DNA from: Haliclystus octoradiatus
Taxonomy: Eukaryota; Cnidaria; Staurozoa; Stauromedusae; Haliclystidae
NCBI GenBank assembly: GCA_916610825.1
Contig: OU744448.1
Span: forward strand, 20,997,032-21,061,031
DNA length: 64,000 nucleotides
Direction of reading: 5' to 3'
Every line of letters starts with the position of its first letter. Position 1 is the stretch's first letter. The notes under the pieces were generated by a model, which was given only the letters and a program-made list of their open reading frames with translations, ran no database searches and was not told the DNA's origin. The position numbers were made by a program, and so were the translations under genes. Below are positions 33,551 through 46,301 of the stretch, one piece after another.

Positions 33551-36500
33551 TGCCTGGTCAAAATTGTGGCTTTTATGGATACAGTATAGTCATATAGGTG
33601 ATTTTCATCCTGGCAATCCTATGGAAAAATTGTCTTTCTCAAATACCGACTTGCCGTAAAAACGACGGGGAATTTACCATTGAGAAGAAAACCAATGCGC
33701 GCGGAGAGTGGATCAATGTCGTAGCTCGAACATGTGGGGTTAATGTACATTTACAGTGACAATTTGATGCCACTGAATACAATTCATTTATGTGAATTAA
33801 ATTCTGACCCTGAGGACATTGATACATACAGCAAACGTAAAATGCTAATAATAGGTATAGTATACCAACAAGGAATTTACCAATCAAGCCTTCAGAACAA
33901 CGGGAAATCCGGAACAGGGATGTCCCCGCTAGAAAATTATTGGAGAGAATACCTATAGAAACCAGTCAAAGTCAAGCTGATGTATTTGCTGCATTAAAAT
34001 AAAGTTTACATAAAATTAAATTGGATCCATGGGAATTGGTAATTACAGATGTGCATGTTAAAATTATTTATGATGATAGGGAGACATCAATTTCAAAATT
34101 TTTGGTACTGATTCCTCAGAATATGCTCGTGACGTGTTTTTATTATGGCTGGAGAATTCCCTCTGTTCCTTAATTGGACATTAATTCATTTACATTGAAA
34201 TCAATCCTCTTTGTTTGATTTAAAAGAAGTAAAATTATCACTGCATTGCCAACAGAATTCTCTTATAAAAATACCATTATGCATCATGTATCAGTGCACC
34301 CAGGATTTGATGCTGAGCAGCCACCATTTGCATCATATTCTATTGTCCGCAGTAATCATTGCCAAATCATTATTTTGGATGAAACAGACAAACATTATTG
34401 TGCAGAATGTAATAGACTGGCAGATATTCAAATAAAACCTCTTCATTGAAATACCATCTAAAATATTGCAGTTCCCCCAACCTGCTAAAAGAAAAGCCCC
34501 ATTATCCGCATGCGGAACGCTAAAGCTAGTTGCCACTGTCAAAGCCAACAGACTAAAATGTAATCACTTGGAGGGCGAGTTGGAAAATTTAAGAAGAGAC
34601 ATTGAGAAAAGGGGTGTACATGTCAATGAAAACCTGCAAAATGACTTGATGAACATTATGGAGGGAGCACACATTTTCATATGTCCCCTCATATGAAATT
34701 GGTATGGGATGAACAGAAACGCTTGAATGAAGCATCAACCAAGGGAAGAAGGTATCATCCCCAATTCATAAGGTTCTGCTTGTCGATTCAGGCAAAAAGT
34801 TCCTCTGCTTATGATCAATTGTCTGAGGTTCTCAATTTACCAAGCCAGAGATTTCTGAGAAATTAAAAACATACATTCAAGGCACGCCCAGGCATCGTCA
34901 AAGAAAAAGTTGAAAAGCTGAAATTAATGACAGCAGAATACTAAGGGACTCAAACGTATGTTTGTATTTTAATGTTCTTTCACTTAAATTATTTAGTAAT
35001 GCATTTCAATTGACCACTATTGACAGGGTCTGCTGTATAGAGGTAATAAATATGTTTTATCAATTTCAATTTTTCAAATCTTGATTTACATATTTCTTCT
35101 TTAGATATGTTGGCATTCTATTCGATGAGATGAAGATAAGCTGTGGTCTCGTTCTTAATAAACACACTGGAGATGTTGTTGGCTATGTTGACATTGGTGA
35201 TCTTGCTGAAGACTATGCCTCATTCTCTGATGTCCATGAATTTGCAACCCATACCCTGGTATTTATTGTAAGCGGTTTATGTCCCGGGGGTAACTTCCAT
35301 TGCGCTTCAACGGGGTCGTTCAAATGGAACTTTGGCAGAATGACCATAAAAAATTTTCACATGATGAAAAAGATACCCAAATATATTTTCATGAATGGCA
35401 GGTTCAGCCAAAATAAATAAAAAAAAAAGAAATTTCATAGGCAAAATTTGTTTTGCACTATAAAAAACTGGCAAAGGCGTCAAAAAGATACCTCAAAAAA
35501 GAATTATCACTAAGCATACCCCAAAGATTTTGAAAAAAGTACCCTTTAATATTTGAACATCCCCGTATACCCAAAGTATGGAAGTTTCCCCCCGGGGTTT
35601 ATGTACCAGTGTAAAGGCAGTAGTGACCTACCATATGACAGGTTCAACTCGGTGGCACATCATTTCAGCTATGGCCATTATTCTGGCAGGTCCTATTTAC
35701 GTTGGAGCTGGCTATCAGCTTAAAAGTGGTTTTTTCGGTCTGTGATGGTGCATTGCAAAACAGGAAGTTTTTAGAATGCATCAGCATCTGCAAGTATATC
35801 CCTCCACTGATGAACATGTCGAGAGCACTTTCCCAACCTATTTTGCTGTGAACCTGGCAGATGTGAACCGAAGATATATTTTATAGCAGACGTACCCCAT
35901 TAGATAAAAGCAACCAGAAATTGCTTACTGTCATCTGGGCTCTCTGATAAATCAACCCGGCTGATGGAGAACAATAGTAAGTTAATTACGTGGAGCCACA
36001 TTGTAAAAGCCTACTACTATGACAGCAAAAATAGGTTACATCGACTAAATAAAATTGGACCTGATCAGATACGTGTGTCCTCATTTTGAAAAATGCAGGT
36101 CTTATTTGCCATACAACCATTCAAGTCCTTAGCAAAACTATGGCATTGGCTCTACGTCATTATCTGCCAGGTGAAGCAGAATGAAATAGCTAATGTGTGT
36201 TCTCTAGTGAACGATTTGTTCGATATGTACAATGTGAGGTCTAACACAGAACACAAAAGAACAAGGAATTCCAATTTGGCACCCTACACATCCGTTGATG
36301 ACCCTAGACTGGAATGGATGAAAAATGAATTTCTGGCCTACTTCATTTAATTGGAAAAAATCAATAGCAAGCCGACCAAGGGAATATTCAAAGGATGAAA
36401 TGGGTAGAATGTTTATTTCGCAGCAAACATTCGAAGGATATCAAATCACTGTAAATTCTACTGTTGAATTGGTTAAATTTCTCTTGAAAAGTGGGTTTAA

Positions 36501-36737
36501 CTATGTCCTTACAGAAAGATTCATGCAAGACGTACTTGAGGAATATTTTGGATACCAACGCAGTCATGGAAGGAGATCCGACAACCCTCTTGCAAACAAA
36601 TTTGGTTATAATGATCAAATAATAAACATGCAGCGCACCATAGCACCACAGGGGGAAAGCACACATCTAAATGGGCAACTGTATCGGATGCCCCATTGCT
36701 AAAAAAAGAAATCAAAATAAAACAAGAACCTGTATGA
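33551..36737 (+). pseudogene. P-element/THAP9-like transposase pseudogene (unit 1)
   Basis: The N-terminus starts MPGQNCGFYGYS, a THAP-type zinc finger whose second cysteine appears lost; IHLCELNSDPEDI near 33790-33830 supplies the C-x2-H-like part in degraded form. Recognisable transposase text follows in shifting frames: MSPHMKLVWDEQKRLNEA and RRYHPQFIRFCLSIQAKS (34681-34866), FDEMKISCGLVLNKHTGDVV and YVDIGDL (35120-35275), CDGALQNRKF near 35740, then SVDDPRLEWMKNEFLAYF (36280-36345), EGYQITVNSTVELVKFLLKS and VLTERFMQDVLEEYFGYQR (36430-36570). The C-terminus WATVSDAPLLKKE ends at 36737. A G-rich MITE interrupts the RNase H-like core at 35283. Several frameshifts and stops (for example TAA at 34171, CAA in unit 2) make it inactive. 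I could not find its terminal repeats. Confidence 0.85.
35283..35596. mobile_element. G-rich-terminus MITE inserted in the P-like transposase (unit 1)
   Basis: 314 bp, CCCGGGGGTAACTTCCATTG ... ATGGAAGTTTCCCCCCGGG, flanked by a perfect 8-bp duplication GTTTATGT (35275-35282 and 35597-35604). It is in the opposite orientation to the copy at 25235. It also contains long runs resembling the internal part of the other copies (GAACGACCCC-type words). Confidence 0.92.
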
Positions 36738-37150
36738 GCTAGCATATATAATCATCATTCTCAAATGTGTTGAGTTATATCAGAAAAGCTGTCAATTATA
36801 TATATGAGTGCAGTTTATATATAAGGTAGTTTAAATTTACAATGATAAATTCGGACATTATTCTCTGATAATATTGATACTGCAGAAAAATAAATATAAT
36901 TAATCGTCCAGTGAATTAAAGTTGGCATCAAAAATGTTGTATTAGAAAGTTTATAATTAAGAATGATAAATTATTTATGTTACAAGTTATCTTTTTAATA
37001 CTGATTAAGATTAAGCATAATTTCATAGGCCTACCTCATTTGAAAGAGATTTTCTTAATGCCTTCTGTCTCTTATCAATGTGCTGTTGTAGGTGGTATTT
37101 TTTACAGACATCTTTGGTATGTGAAAAACTACGCACGGTTAATTACATTT

Positions 37151-38181
37151 TTAAAATATTAAGTATAGACATAGCTCATCACACTCTTTAGGTATTTCAC
37201 ATTCATGAGCCAGAAGCAAAGAGCTCCACAGTGAGTTTATCGTGAAATCTCTCAGACTTTCCATTAACATCTGTTCTGTTGGACTAATTTTTATTCGAGT
37301 CCCTACAACTTTCCTGAATTTTTCTTCGACAATTTGAACAATTTGTAAAACTGTTGAGTTAGGATTCCACAAACCACCTCTATCGAGAGAAGCAAGGTAA
37401 TCATTCTCTTCTGTGGCTACTCTAAGGGTCTTTGAGAAAACGTCCTCTATATCAATCTGCCAAGCAAGGTCTACCACGACCTGTTTCAAACATTGCCCTT
37501 TTAAATAATTTTGAAAGAACAGCTCCAGTAACAAAAGCCATAGGCCCTTTCTCCTCTTCTTTAATTGTGAAATCAGTTGAATTTGATAACTCGATTTGTA
37601 ATATCTGGATCGTCCTGCCATTGGACAAAACCCACCAACTCTGGTGCAAGCATCATTAAAAATAAGTTCACCGCCAGTGATATTATCCTCTGGGTAAAAC
37701 AATGACCCCTTTAAATTGACCTATTTTGAAAATTTTGAGTAAAAGCTTTCCATGCTACTTCGTTTACGAAACGGGGACACAAGACGGTTCAATTGCACAT
37801 GAAGTTCCGTGAAGAAATAGCACGTGGAAGCGTGTCCAACACAGATAACGGGAAAATGCCTTCTACAGCCAGCTTGTCATTGACAATCCTACAAATATTG
37901 CTAGCGTCTTCTTTCGATAACCAAGGTAATGTACAGTTAACATTATTGTCAATATGCATTTTTCCTTTGTGGATACTCAAGCCAGCTTTTGATTAGCACA
38001 TTTTTGAGAAAATATCGCAAGAGAATTCCATATTACCAATCATTTCATCAACGTCTTCATTAGAAACAAAATTAACATTGAAACATAACTCCTCATTTCC
38101 CATAATAATCTCAGTTAATTGAAGAGACTCTGAGACAGAAAACTCCGTAGAAATAACGTTATAATTGTTGCTAGTAGCCAT
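37151..38181 (-). pseudogene. Opposed transposase-like remnant (unit 1)
   Basis: Three minus-strand frames in sequence: 38181-37993 (MATSNNYNVISTEF), 37980-37789 (MSIHKGKMHIDNN, CTLPWLSKEDASNICRIV) and 37702-37151 (183 codons, YLASLDRGGLWNPNSTVLQI near the C-terminal third). The LDRGGL-x-x-P phrase is reminiscent of the C-terminal part of P/THAP-like and related transposases, but the rest is not recognised. Stops between the frames could be real or could be introns. It lies tail-to-tail with the plus-strand P-like pseudogene. Function unknown; a transposon-derived origin is an inference. Confidence 0.4.
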
Positions 38182-39440
38182 TGCAAATTCGACGAAATGA
38201 AATGGCGTTTTGATTCAAGGCTTCAAAACTTGATGCAACGTGAACGTTGTATTGTTGAAATGTAATTAGATATTACATTCAACTGGAGTGATTGGTGGAT
38301 CCCCAAAAATCCCACAAGTGGTATTGCCCCTGTTACTGGGACGTAGTTATGTAACTACTCCATCGGGAAGTCTTTGGTCGCATAGTCAGTCGTTTTTCCA
38401 TTGAAGAAGCGTAGGTTGGCTTGATAGGCAGTGAGTCCGCGTATTTCAAATTTTGAGTGTATTAATAATTTATGTTTTGATATGTATTACATTGTTGGGT
38501 ATATTTGCAATATCACCTCCTTCATTATTGAAAAATCTTCATTATTAAAAAATCTCCTGGCTCCTTTTTTATTAATTTCAATAAGTCAGTACCGGAGTAA
38601 AAACGTTATGAATCAGTATGTCGTGCTTCAAGGATAGTTTGATCATTAGTGTGTATGAGATTATCATAGAGGTTTTTGTTTCTACGAAATGTAATAAGCG
38701 GTTGAATGTCATAAAACTGCATGTGTGATTCAAAGCAGGGTATGAGAACTTCATTGAGGAGAGTAGTGAATAAATCAATGGTCCCGTCATGATAAGTTGT
38801 AACGAACGGGATTATGTGATTTGTGATTATGTGATGTCTGATCCTTGGGCGTGGTCATGAAACAAATGCATTATGATTTGAAAAGTCCGTTTCGGTGTTA
38901 TATTTATTCATTAATGTAGGCATGTATCCCTATGGTGTGTTTAGAGACTTATATGGCTTGAATGATACAAATAATATAGTTATATTTATCATTATATATG
39001 CTGTGATTGTGTAACGATGCTGGATTAAGATATATAGGATAAATCGTTACTAGAAAATACACATATACGAGAGAATGATGAATCGTTATTTAGGTCTTGT
39101 TCTAATGACGGTAGGCAGAGGACTGTTATTGATATAGTTATATAAGTGAATTCAATGATTAAATATTGGAATACATGACTGAGAGGCTTAATGATAAGAG
39201 GCTAAAATATTATACACTAAAATTGCCTGTGAAGCATTTTTGTTAATATTTTTACTTCTGTTTTGATGTCAGAAGTACCAATAGCTTAATCCAGGCAAAC
39301 GTCCATACTTTTGATATACGGAGATGTCCAACTATTAAAGATTGAGAACCTTTTTCAAAATTCAGGAACAAATTTTGTTAAAACTGCATTTGTAAGTGTA
39401 TAGCTTTTATTGTGATGAACTCAAACTTCTAGAATAGTAT

Positions 39441-40175
39441 TGAAGGGTTACCACATACTTGCCATGTTTGTATTCATATTTACTAAACGAGAAAATGTTG
39501 GGAGACACGAGTGAAGCGCTAAAAAATCACGAGCTCCGAGCGAGTGATTTTTAGCTTCCCGAGTGTCTCCCAACATTTTCGAGTTTAGTAAATATGAATA
39601 CAAACATTTGCAAGCATGTGGTAACCCTTTTCTAAAATAAAACAAATGTCGGAATCTCATTCGACGGCGAATTTTCAATTCATGAATTCACAATTTAAAA
39701 TTCAATTTCAATTCATAAACCAAGCATGAAGAGAATCCCACAACAAGATAGATTTTGTCGAATAAAGAAAGACATATACAAGAACGTCTGTAATATAAGT
39801 GGTACAATAGTTCTTAAGCAAATTAATGCAGTAATTGTTATTTAAATTTTAGGTTTACCTTGAAACAGCATAGCCTATAATTGTCTTTCATTCTATGTTT
39901 TTGTTTTGCATGTTACACTATGGTTACACGACCAATAACTCATTTACCACGCTTTTCGATAAATAAAAACATCTTGAGCTAAATATCGTTTTGTAAATCG
40001 TAGCCATTATTGAGATATTTATTGGATTGTTGTTATCAAAAAATTATAAATTCTGTATTTTATCACAGATCATACTTTTTGAAGCTTGCGGTTTTTCCCG
40101 GTTTTCGGAGCCATGGATTTCATGCACGCTATTTCGACCAATCAGATCGCAGAAAACCTTCGTGATATTTTAGAA
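39441..40175. other. Segment present in units 2 and 3 but not unit 1
   Basis: Unit 1 passes directly from AGAATAGTAT to AACCTTTTC (near 21940), whereas units 2 and 3 have about 735 bp between these words. The left quarter is the 187-bp palindrome at 39443-39629. The remainder is AT-rich, non-coding, with repeated AATTCA words near 39670-39720. It could be an insertion here or a deletion in unit 1. No target duplication is evident. Confidence 0.65.
39443..39629. repeat. 187-bp near-perfect palindrome (foldback), unit 2
   Basis: AAGGGTTACCACAT...ATGTGGTAACCCTT. The arms pair through TTGTATTCATATTTACTAAA and GTTGGGAGACACGAG to a centre near CACGAGCTCCGAGCGAGTG. The same palindrome is at 52785-52971. 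It is probably a foldback MITE. Confidence 0.9.
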
Positions 40176-40227
40176 AACCTTTTCTTTAATAGAAATATAA
40201 TAACGATAACTAATAACTATAATAGCA

Positions 40228-40317
40228 TAATAAGAGACAAAGATGAGGCAAAAACCTATTATCTTCAGAAGGTAATACTGTCTGAATATCGCAATTAATT
40301 CATCTTTGTCTCTTATT
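40228..40317. mobile_element. Internally deleted copy of the 184-bp MITE (unit 2)
   Basis: Keeps the AATAAGAGACAAAGATGAGG and CTCTTATT ends but has lost the inner arms found in unit 1 (21995-22178). The unit 3 copy is at 53570-53659. Confidence 0.7.
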
Positions 40318-41658
40318 AAATGATGCTCTGTTTTACCCAACATTGCATTTTCATATTCATAGGTGTGTCTGAGTTTACACTTGCCACAATTATTTTTTTT
40401 TTTAATTTATTAGAACTATAATAGTATGAATAGTACAACTGGTCTGACAAGTGTTTCGTTCCTTCCAAGGGAATCACCAGAGAGAGACCTTTTAATAATA
40501 GTAATACCAATATAATGTCAATAACATTACCTTGGCCTTATACCTCTTAAGTAAATACAATATATACTTTATCGAACCTTAGCAATGCTCTTACAATTAA
40601 TACAAAGAATATATAGGACGTATTAATAAACTAAGTATTAAACTATTTGCTTTTAACAAATGTTAGGGCATTCTTTATTTTGATTTTATTCATTCTTTCA
40701 TTCATGCCTTTTTTTGATTATGTCATTATAACATAGATATGGCCTTCGAAAAAGCAACTTTTTCAAATTGATAACTTATATTATATTTTTGCCGATCCTT
40801 CATTTGTAACTTAATTTAAATATGTTTCTTATTACGTGCACAAAGCTTGTGTAAAACTATCATATATAACACAAGCGAATATAACACATCATGGATATAG
40901 ATGTATCATATTTTATTTGACTTGAAACGCCAGCTCAAGGGGTACGTTGAACACTAGTATATTTTCAAATGAATTTCCCCCTGGGGAAGGGGGTTTTGTA
41001 ACTTCAGAACTTTTGTAAGTTGTGTACGCGTGCTGTTTAGAAAATCTTGCTATAGCACCCCAATATTGCAAGCTATGCTGGATATGACTTACCTCATCAT
41101 CACAAATGATATTTTTTCGGACATTTTGCACCAGATATGCTATTTTGAAACCTCACAGTAGGAATCCAAATCTGAAAAATTGATACCCCAAAATTGTCAG
41201 CATGGTCCCAAAATTATTCCCCGAAAATGGCATATCCCCGTGTAGCGCCTATACCAAGTCCCACCGGGGACATTTGCAGCCACAGAACGACCAAATATCA
41301 TGATTACAAACATTGAATGTATTGTTTTCAGTCATTGTTACCCAGGATAACCGACCCGTTGAATAATTGCTTTAATTGTTCATGATTGTTATTTCACAAG
41401 TCGTATAGGGTATTGCTCGCCATTGCACCAGTGAAATCATCACAGATAAGCTATTTCTACATACAGCATCACGATCTGATTTCAATTTCAAAATAAATTT
41501 ATCCATGAGAATCCTTACATCCTCAGCGAGAAACAAGACTTAGACAAGACTATTCTTACTTTTACGTTTACGAAGTTGCTTTTACACAAACGGATCGTTT
41601 GTTTGTTGGTTAACAAGAAAATCAAACGTGATTTTTTATTGTAACAAAGGACAGAGAA

Positions 41659-42648
41659 ATGTTGAACAAGTCATCGTTTACAAACGACATGTTTTCTATT
41701 ATTGATTATAATTGCAAAAGCACGAGGGAATTTTTCGACTTGGATGTGAATAGATCAATTACAGATTATATATTTGGTGTTATTGGCGTAATCCTGATAG
41801 TCCCTACGGCATTATCTAATATTCTTGTTATTATATCTATTCTGAAAATACGCTCTCTTCGTTCAGCGGAAAATTCCATTCTTATTATTTTAGCAGCTAG
41901 CGATGCATGTACTGGAGTATTCCTGTTACCTTTGTTTTCCTATTTACATTTAAAGGACGCGTATAATAATTGTCTTATAGTTCTCTCGTCGCAAATTGTT
42001 GCCTTTACATTATTAACATTCACTGTAATTGGTATGATTTTAGTAGCAGTTGATCGTTATATAGCTATATTTTATCCATTCAAATACATCAAGTTTACGA
42101 ATACTAGATCTTTAACAATTATAGCGAGTTCATCATTTGGATCTTCGCTTTTACTAAGCATTTCAGCAATATTCACAAAGGATTACGAATTATTAATTAG
42201 AACATATACATTTTTACTGACATTCATGGTGTGCTGGAGTGCATTTGTTCATATAAAATCACTTCGACTATCAAGAAAGATTCGTGAACAAGATCAAACT
42301 GCTCAAAAGAGCAAGGAAAAACATTTGAGAGATAAAAAAATTACTCATATGATATTTATTATTTTGATCATCATGTTGATTTGTTACATTCCCTATATTG
42401 TTATATGTGCATTGTTTAATAGTACGAAACAAGGACACGGGAATCCAACACTGCAGAAGATTGCTATGGCAAGCGCGATATTACTCTTATCAAATTCACT
42501 AATCAATCCATTTATTTACTGTTGGAAAATCAGAAGAATTAGAGGGACAATTATGAGGATTCTCAGACAGAGGAATTTACGCATACGTCATATTGTGACC
42601 TCGAATACAGATCGAAATAGGAATGGAACTAAAATAAATCGATATTGA
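41659..42648 (+). CDS. Class A GPCR, tandem copy 2 (intact)
   Basis: 329 residues with the same landmarks as copy 1: N54, D82, C105, DRY 132-134, CYIP 242-245, NPFIY 283-287. Residues specific to copies 2 and 3 are I107, Q112, S162, Y176, L187, S194, A195, T214, A273 and I298. I count ten replacement codons against about six silent changes relative to copy 1. The frame is uninterrupted, so this copy and copy 1 are the two potentially functional members of the triplication. A plasma-membrane receptor of unknown ligand. Confidence 0.92.
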   Translation: MLNKSSFTNDMFSIIDYNCKSTREFFDLDVNRSITDYIFGVIGVILIVPTALSNILVIISILKIRSLRSAENSILIILAASDACTGVFLLPLFSYLHLKDAYNNCLIVLSSQIVAFTLLTFTVIGMILVAVDRYIAIFYPFKYIKFTNTRSLTIIASSSFGSSLLLSISAIFTKDYELLIRTYTFLLTFMVCWSAFVHIKSLRLSRKIREQDQTAQKSKEKHLRDKKITHMIFIILIIMLICYIPYIVICALFNSTKQGHGNPTLQKIAMASAILLLSNSLINPFIYCWKIRRIRGTIMRILRQRNLRIRHIVTSNTDRNRNGTKINRY

Positions 42649-43093
42649 TATTCTTTTAGAGATATAGATTAACAAATCCAATATAAATTGTATGCTTTTA
42701 TGTAGAATCATCGCTGTACAGTATTTAACACCTGCGATTAAGCACAAATGTCAATATCATTCAGAATATAAGTGAATTTGATCGGACTGTATTGAATGAT
42801 TTAATATCATTGCTTTTTTATCTTGCTTTTATGTCAAATAAGACAACATATTTTAATTTGATAAAAATGATCCCCGCCAATTTCATATATATTACGACTT
42901 TATCAAGACTATCCGTTATATAGATAGATTACCCATGATAGTTGACTGCGAACCATTCCATTTCTCTTTTATATTCTCTCCCAGACAATAAGCTATATAC
43001 CTCGAACGTGGCTGAATCTTCTATCCCGTATCTCTCTACTTTTTGTAGTCCTCACTTTCCTTTCAATCCATAACTAACATTACAACGTAGTTG

Positions 43094-43355
43094 CACGGGG
43101 GTAACTTCCATACTTTTGGTATACGGGGACGTGGTATGCTTAGTCATGACAATTTTTTTGAGTGCAATTTTTTCATTCTGCAAAAATATTCTACCTATGA
43201 ATTTTTCTTTTTTTCTCTTTGCTTTGGTTAAATCTGTCATTCATAAAAAGATATTTGGGGTATCTTTTTCATCATGTGGAGCATTTTTATGGTCATTCTG
43301 CCAAAGTTTCATTTGAACGACCCCATCGAAGCGCAATGGAAGTTACCCCCCCGGG
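43094..43355. mobile_element. G-rich-terminus MITE, unit 2 copy (complete)
   Basis: 262 bp, CACGGGGGTAACTTCCATAC ... ATGGAAGTTACCCCCCCGGG, with a perfect 8-bp duplication CGTAGTTG (43086-43093 and 43356-43363). It shows the uninterrupted form of the element into which the TTAA transposon inserted in unit 1 (empty TTAA at about 43229-43232). Confidence 0.92.
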
Positions 43356-43938
43356 CGTAGTTGTGATTCCTTTTTACAAATTTGTAGTTAATCCTCTTTG
43401 TAGGAAAAGCTTACAAGCAAACTATATACCGTCTCATTATTGTGTTTATACTCTTTATCAATTAATTTATTATAACATAACATATAATATGCCAAGTTTA
43501 GGATTTTTAAAACGATTTTTAATTATGAGGTATAGTACAAAGGCGTAAAAGTTATCGGTCGGGAAGATGACTTCATGGCACTCTAACTAATTTGCTATAT
43601 AATAATGTTTTGAATGAGAGACACTTCATTTCGACTTTATTATACGGAGTAGCGGCATATAGAACACATGACAATCTACAACAGTTTCGATTTATCCCGC
43701 TGAAATCATCGTCAGGCAAGTGAAAGAGAGAGCAGAGAGAGAGAGGACAGGTTTTCAAGCTAGGTTTGTCGCAAGAGAGAGTTAATACATTTATTTCACC
43801 CATCCAGGGTAGACTTTCAGTTGGCTCTAAAGGTAACATTAGTAACTTTTAGTTTCCACTAAAGGTTACATTTCAGACTATTTACATATATATTGTTGAT
43901 AAAAATAAGAATAAGAGTTTTTTTATTTATTTTTTTAT

Positions 43939-44691
<753 letters not shown>

Positions 44692-44727
44692 TTTTCTATT
44701 TATTTATTTATTTATTTATTTAACTAT

Positions 44728-45129
44728 TCAATTGTGTTGCTCTCGTCTTTTTACAAATGTTTGATAGCTGGGTATTGCGAGACATGATAGAATATGAAGG
44801 TAATTTGAAGCCTCTTTTCCACATTCATTACAATGACATTTATTTGTTGGTTTATGATACGTTTGCACATCACATACTAAATGATGAAAACCATGCATCG
44901 ATAAGCGAGTAATGATATGCTTGTTGGGTTGGTTTGATAGTTTCCACCAAGTAATGTTGGCCATAGGAGATAATAGTGTAAAAGCAGTGATCCATTGTCT
45001 AATTTTTGCTGACAAGTTATTATTTACAGTATTAAGTGCAGATTGATTTAGACAGAATTTTTGCGAAAGTTCAGTGGATAGTGTTGGGACTTGCGTGAAG
45101 AAATGAGTTAAAAAGTTTGATGAATACAT
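44728..45129 (-). pseudogene. LINE C-terminal remnant (unit 2)
   Basis: A 133-codon open frame ending in the C-x-C-x2-C...H-x3-C cluster (CHCNECGKEASNYLHILSC) typical of the end of a LINE polyprotein, then a stop and the (TAAA)n/(TAA)n tail. Upstream reverse transcriptase is missing, so the copy is 5'-truncated although this frame is unbroken. Confidence 0.65.
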
Positions 45130-45629
45130 ATAGAAACTTTGAGTGATCGTTTAATGAAATGACTTTTGACGGTGTTCAGATCGGCTAATTGTGATGACGT
45201 TAAGTAAAAGGAAATTTAAGAGAGTACAGGTTTGTCGTAAGAGAGAGAGAGAGAACATGTTTGTCGCTATCCAGTATGGAATGATTTTTTTCTGTGATAT
45301 ATTGTTCATTTTTCAATTCTACGTTCGAGAAACCAATCCCACTGATACTAATTCGCTGCTATATAAGATACCAATAGTTTGACATAAAATGTATAATATC
45401 TCAATTAAACTTTTTTTTATTTTCTTTTTTTTTGTTGTTGCTGAAAAATTCAATATAATTTATTTCTTCATAAATATATATATATATACATTCAATAAAA
45501 TGTTAACTTTAAACAGAACTATGTGTCATTTAAAAATTTGCCTAATATACCCCTATTCTAATTTATCTAATTAATCTATTTCAAAATTGTTCTCAACGTC
45601 ATCATTAATAAAGGTAACCCATGATACTA

Positions 45630-46301
45630 TTAGCATTCCCTCTTTGTACTGCCACTGAAATCCTCGCTTTTAAATATTTTCCTGCATTTTTTTTCTGTGA
45701 CCTGTGTAGATACTCTCAACCTTGAAGATAGCTGCTTTAAGAACAACGTAGCAGCCGATCCGTACGAGCCCATCGTCTCTATGGCTACGGGGATGAAGAT
45801 GTACTTTGTTGACAGCTGCCTATACTTTGTGATCTTCTTTGCTTCGGCGTTTTCAGCAGCTGCTCCTGCTGTGAGAGATGTTCTTTCGATATGGCTGGGA
45901 GCAAGAGTATCAGGACATGTGAAGTCCCATAAAGCTGAGCTACTTTTTTCCCAAGGAATTAGGGTGATTCCATCAGGTCTTTTAAAATCTGTTCTTGCTA
46001 GGCCTTGAGGCTCAAGTTTACAAGGGACGCTTGCAGTGCACAAAGCCTTCTTGATGATGACTTTTACTTCATGGTGCCTTGCATATCGTCCAGAACTCTT
46101 TTTACATGAAAGGCCGTGGACTCCTTGTTGATCTACTAGTTGGCCGCATTTACATATATGGGATTGTACCGTCTCCAGTCCCAATCGGAATGAAATTATT
46201 ATGCGTAGCTGATTGTTATTAAGCATTAAACCCCCTGTTAAACCCATGGCGGGTGACGGGAGTGCATTGAGCCATGCCCCAGATAAAATTAAATCTCTCA
46301 A
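45630..46301 (-). CDS. Retroelement-derived ORF with restriction-like endonuclease motifs (unit 2)
   Basis: 223 codons, MRDLILSGAWLNALPSPAMG onward. A cysteine-histidine knuckle C50-x-C52...H62-x3-C66 is followed by GRYARHHEV, then KRPDG at 107-111 and WDFTCPDT at 125-132. This matches the order of the CCHC knuckle and PD...D nuclease motif at the C-terminus of R2-type non-LTR retrotransposons. A reverse transcriptase is not present upstream in the window, so this is probably a fragment of an element rather than a host gene. The frame is uninterrupted in units 2 and 3 but broken in unit 1. Its GC content is higher than that of its surroundings. Catalytic competence cannot be judged. Confidence 0.6.
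   Translation of the reverse strand: MRDLILSGAWLNALPSPAMGLTGGLMLNNNQLRIIISFRLGLETVQSHICKCGQLVDQQGVHGLSCKKSSGRYARHHEVKVIIKKALCTASVPCKLEPQGLARTDFKRPDGITLIPWEKSSSALWDFTCPDTLAPSHIERTSLTAGAAAENAEAKKITKYRQLSTKYIFIPVAIETMGSYGSAATLFLKQLSSRLRVSTQVTEKKCRKIFKSEDFSGSTKREC

Noticed and set aside
36388-36745. Minus-strand frames of 92 and 74 codons (also 49730-50087)
   Set aside because: Antisense shadows of the P-like transposase coding text.
38281-38400. snRNA- or spliced-leader-like text on the minus strand (GGGATTTTTGGGG resembling an Sm site)
   Set aside because: No matching 5' motif, splice donor or convincing flanking stems; one short U-run is not enough.
43573-43839. 88-codon minus-strand frame (also 61349-61615)
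   Set aside because: Covers the GA-rich tract and the CUGACGA motif region; broken in unit 1 and without a domain.
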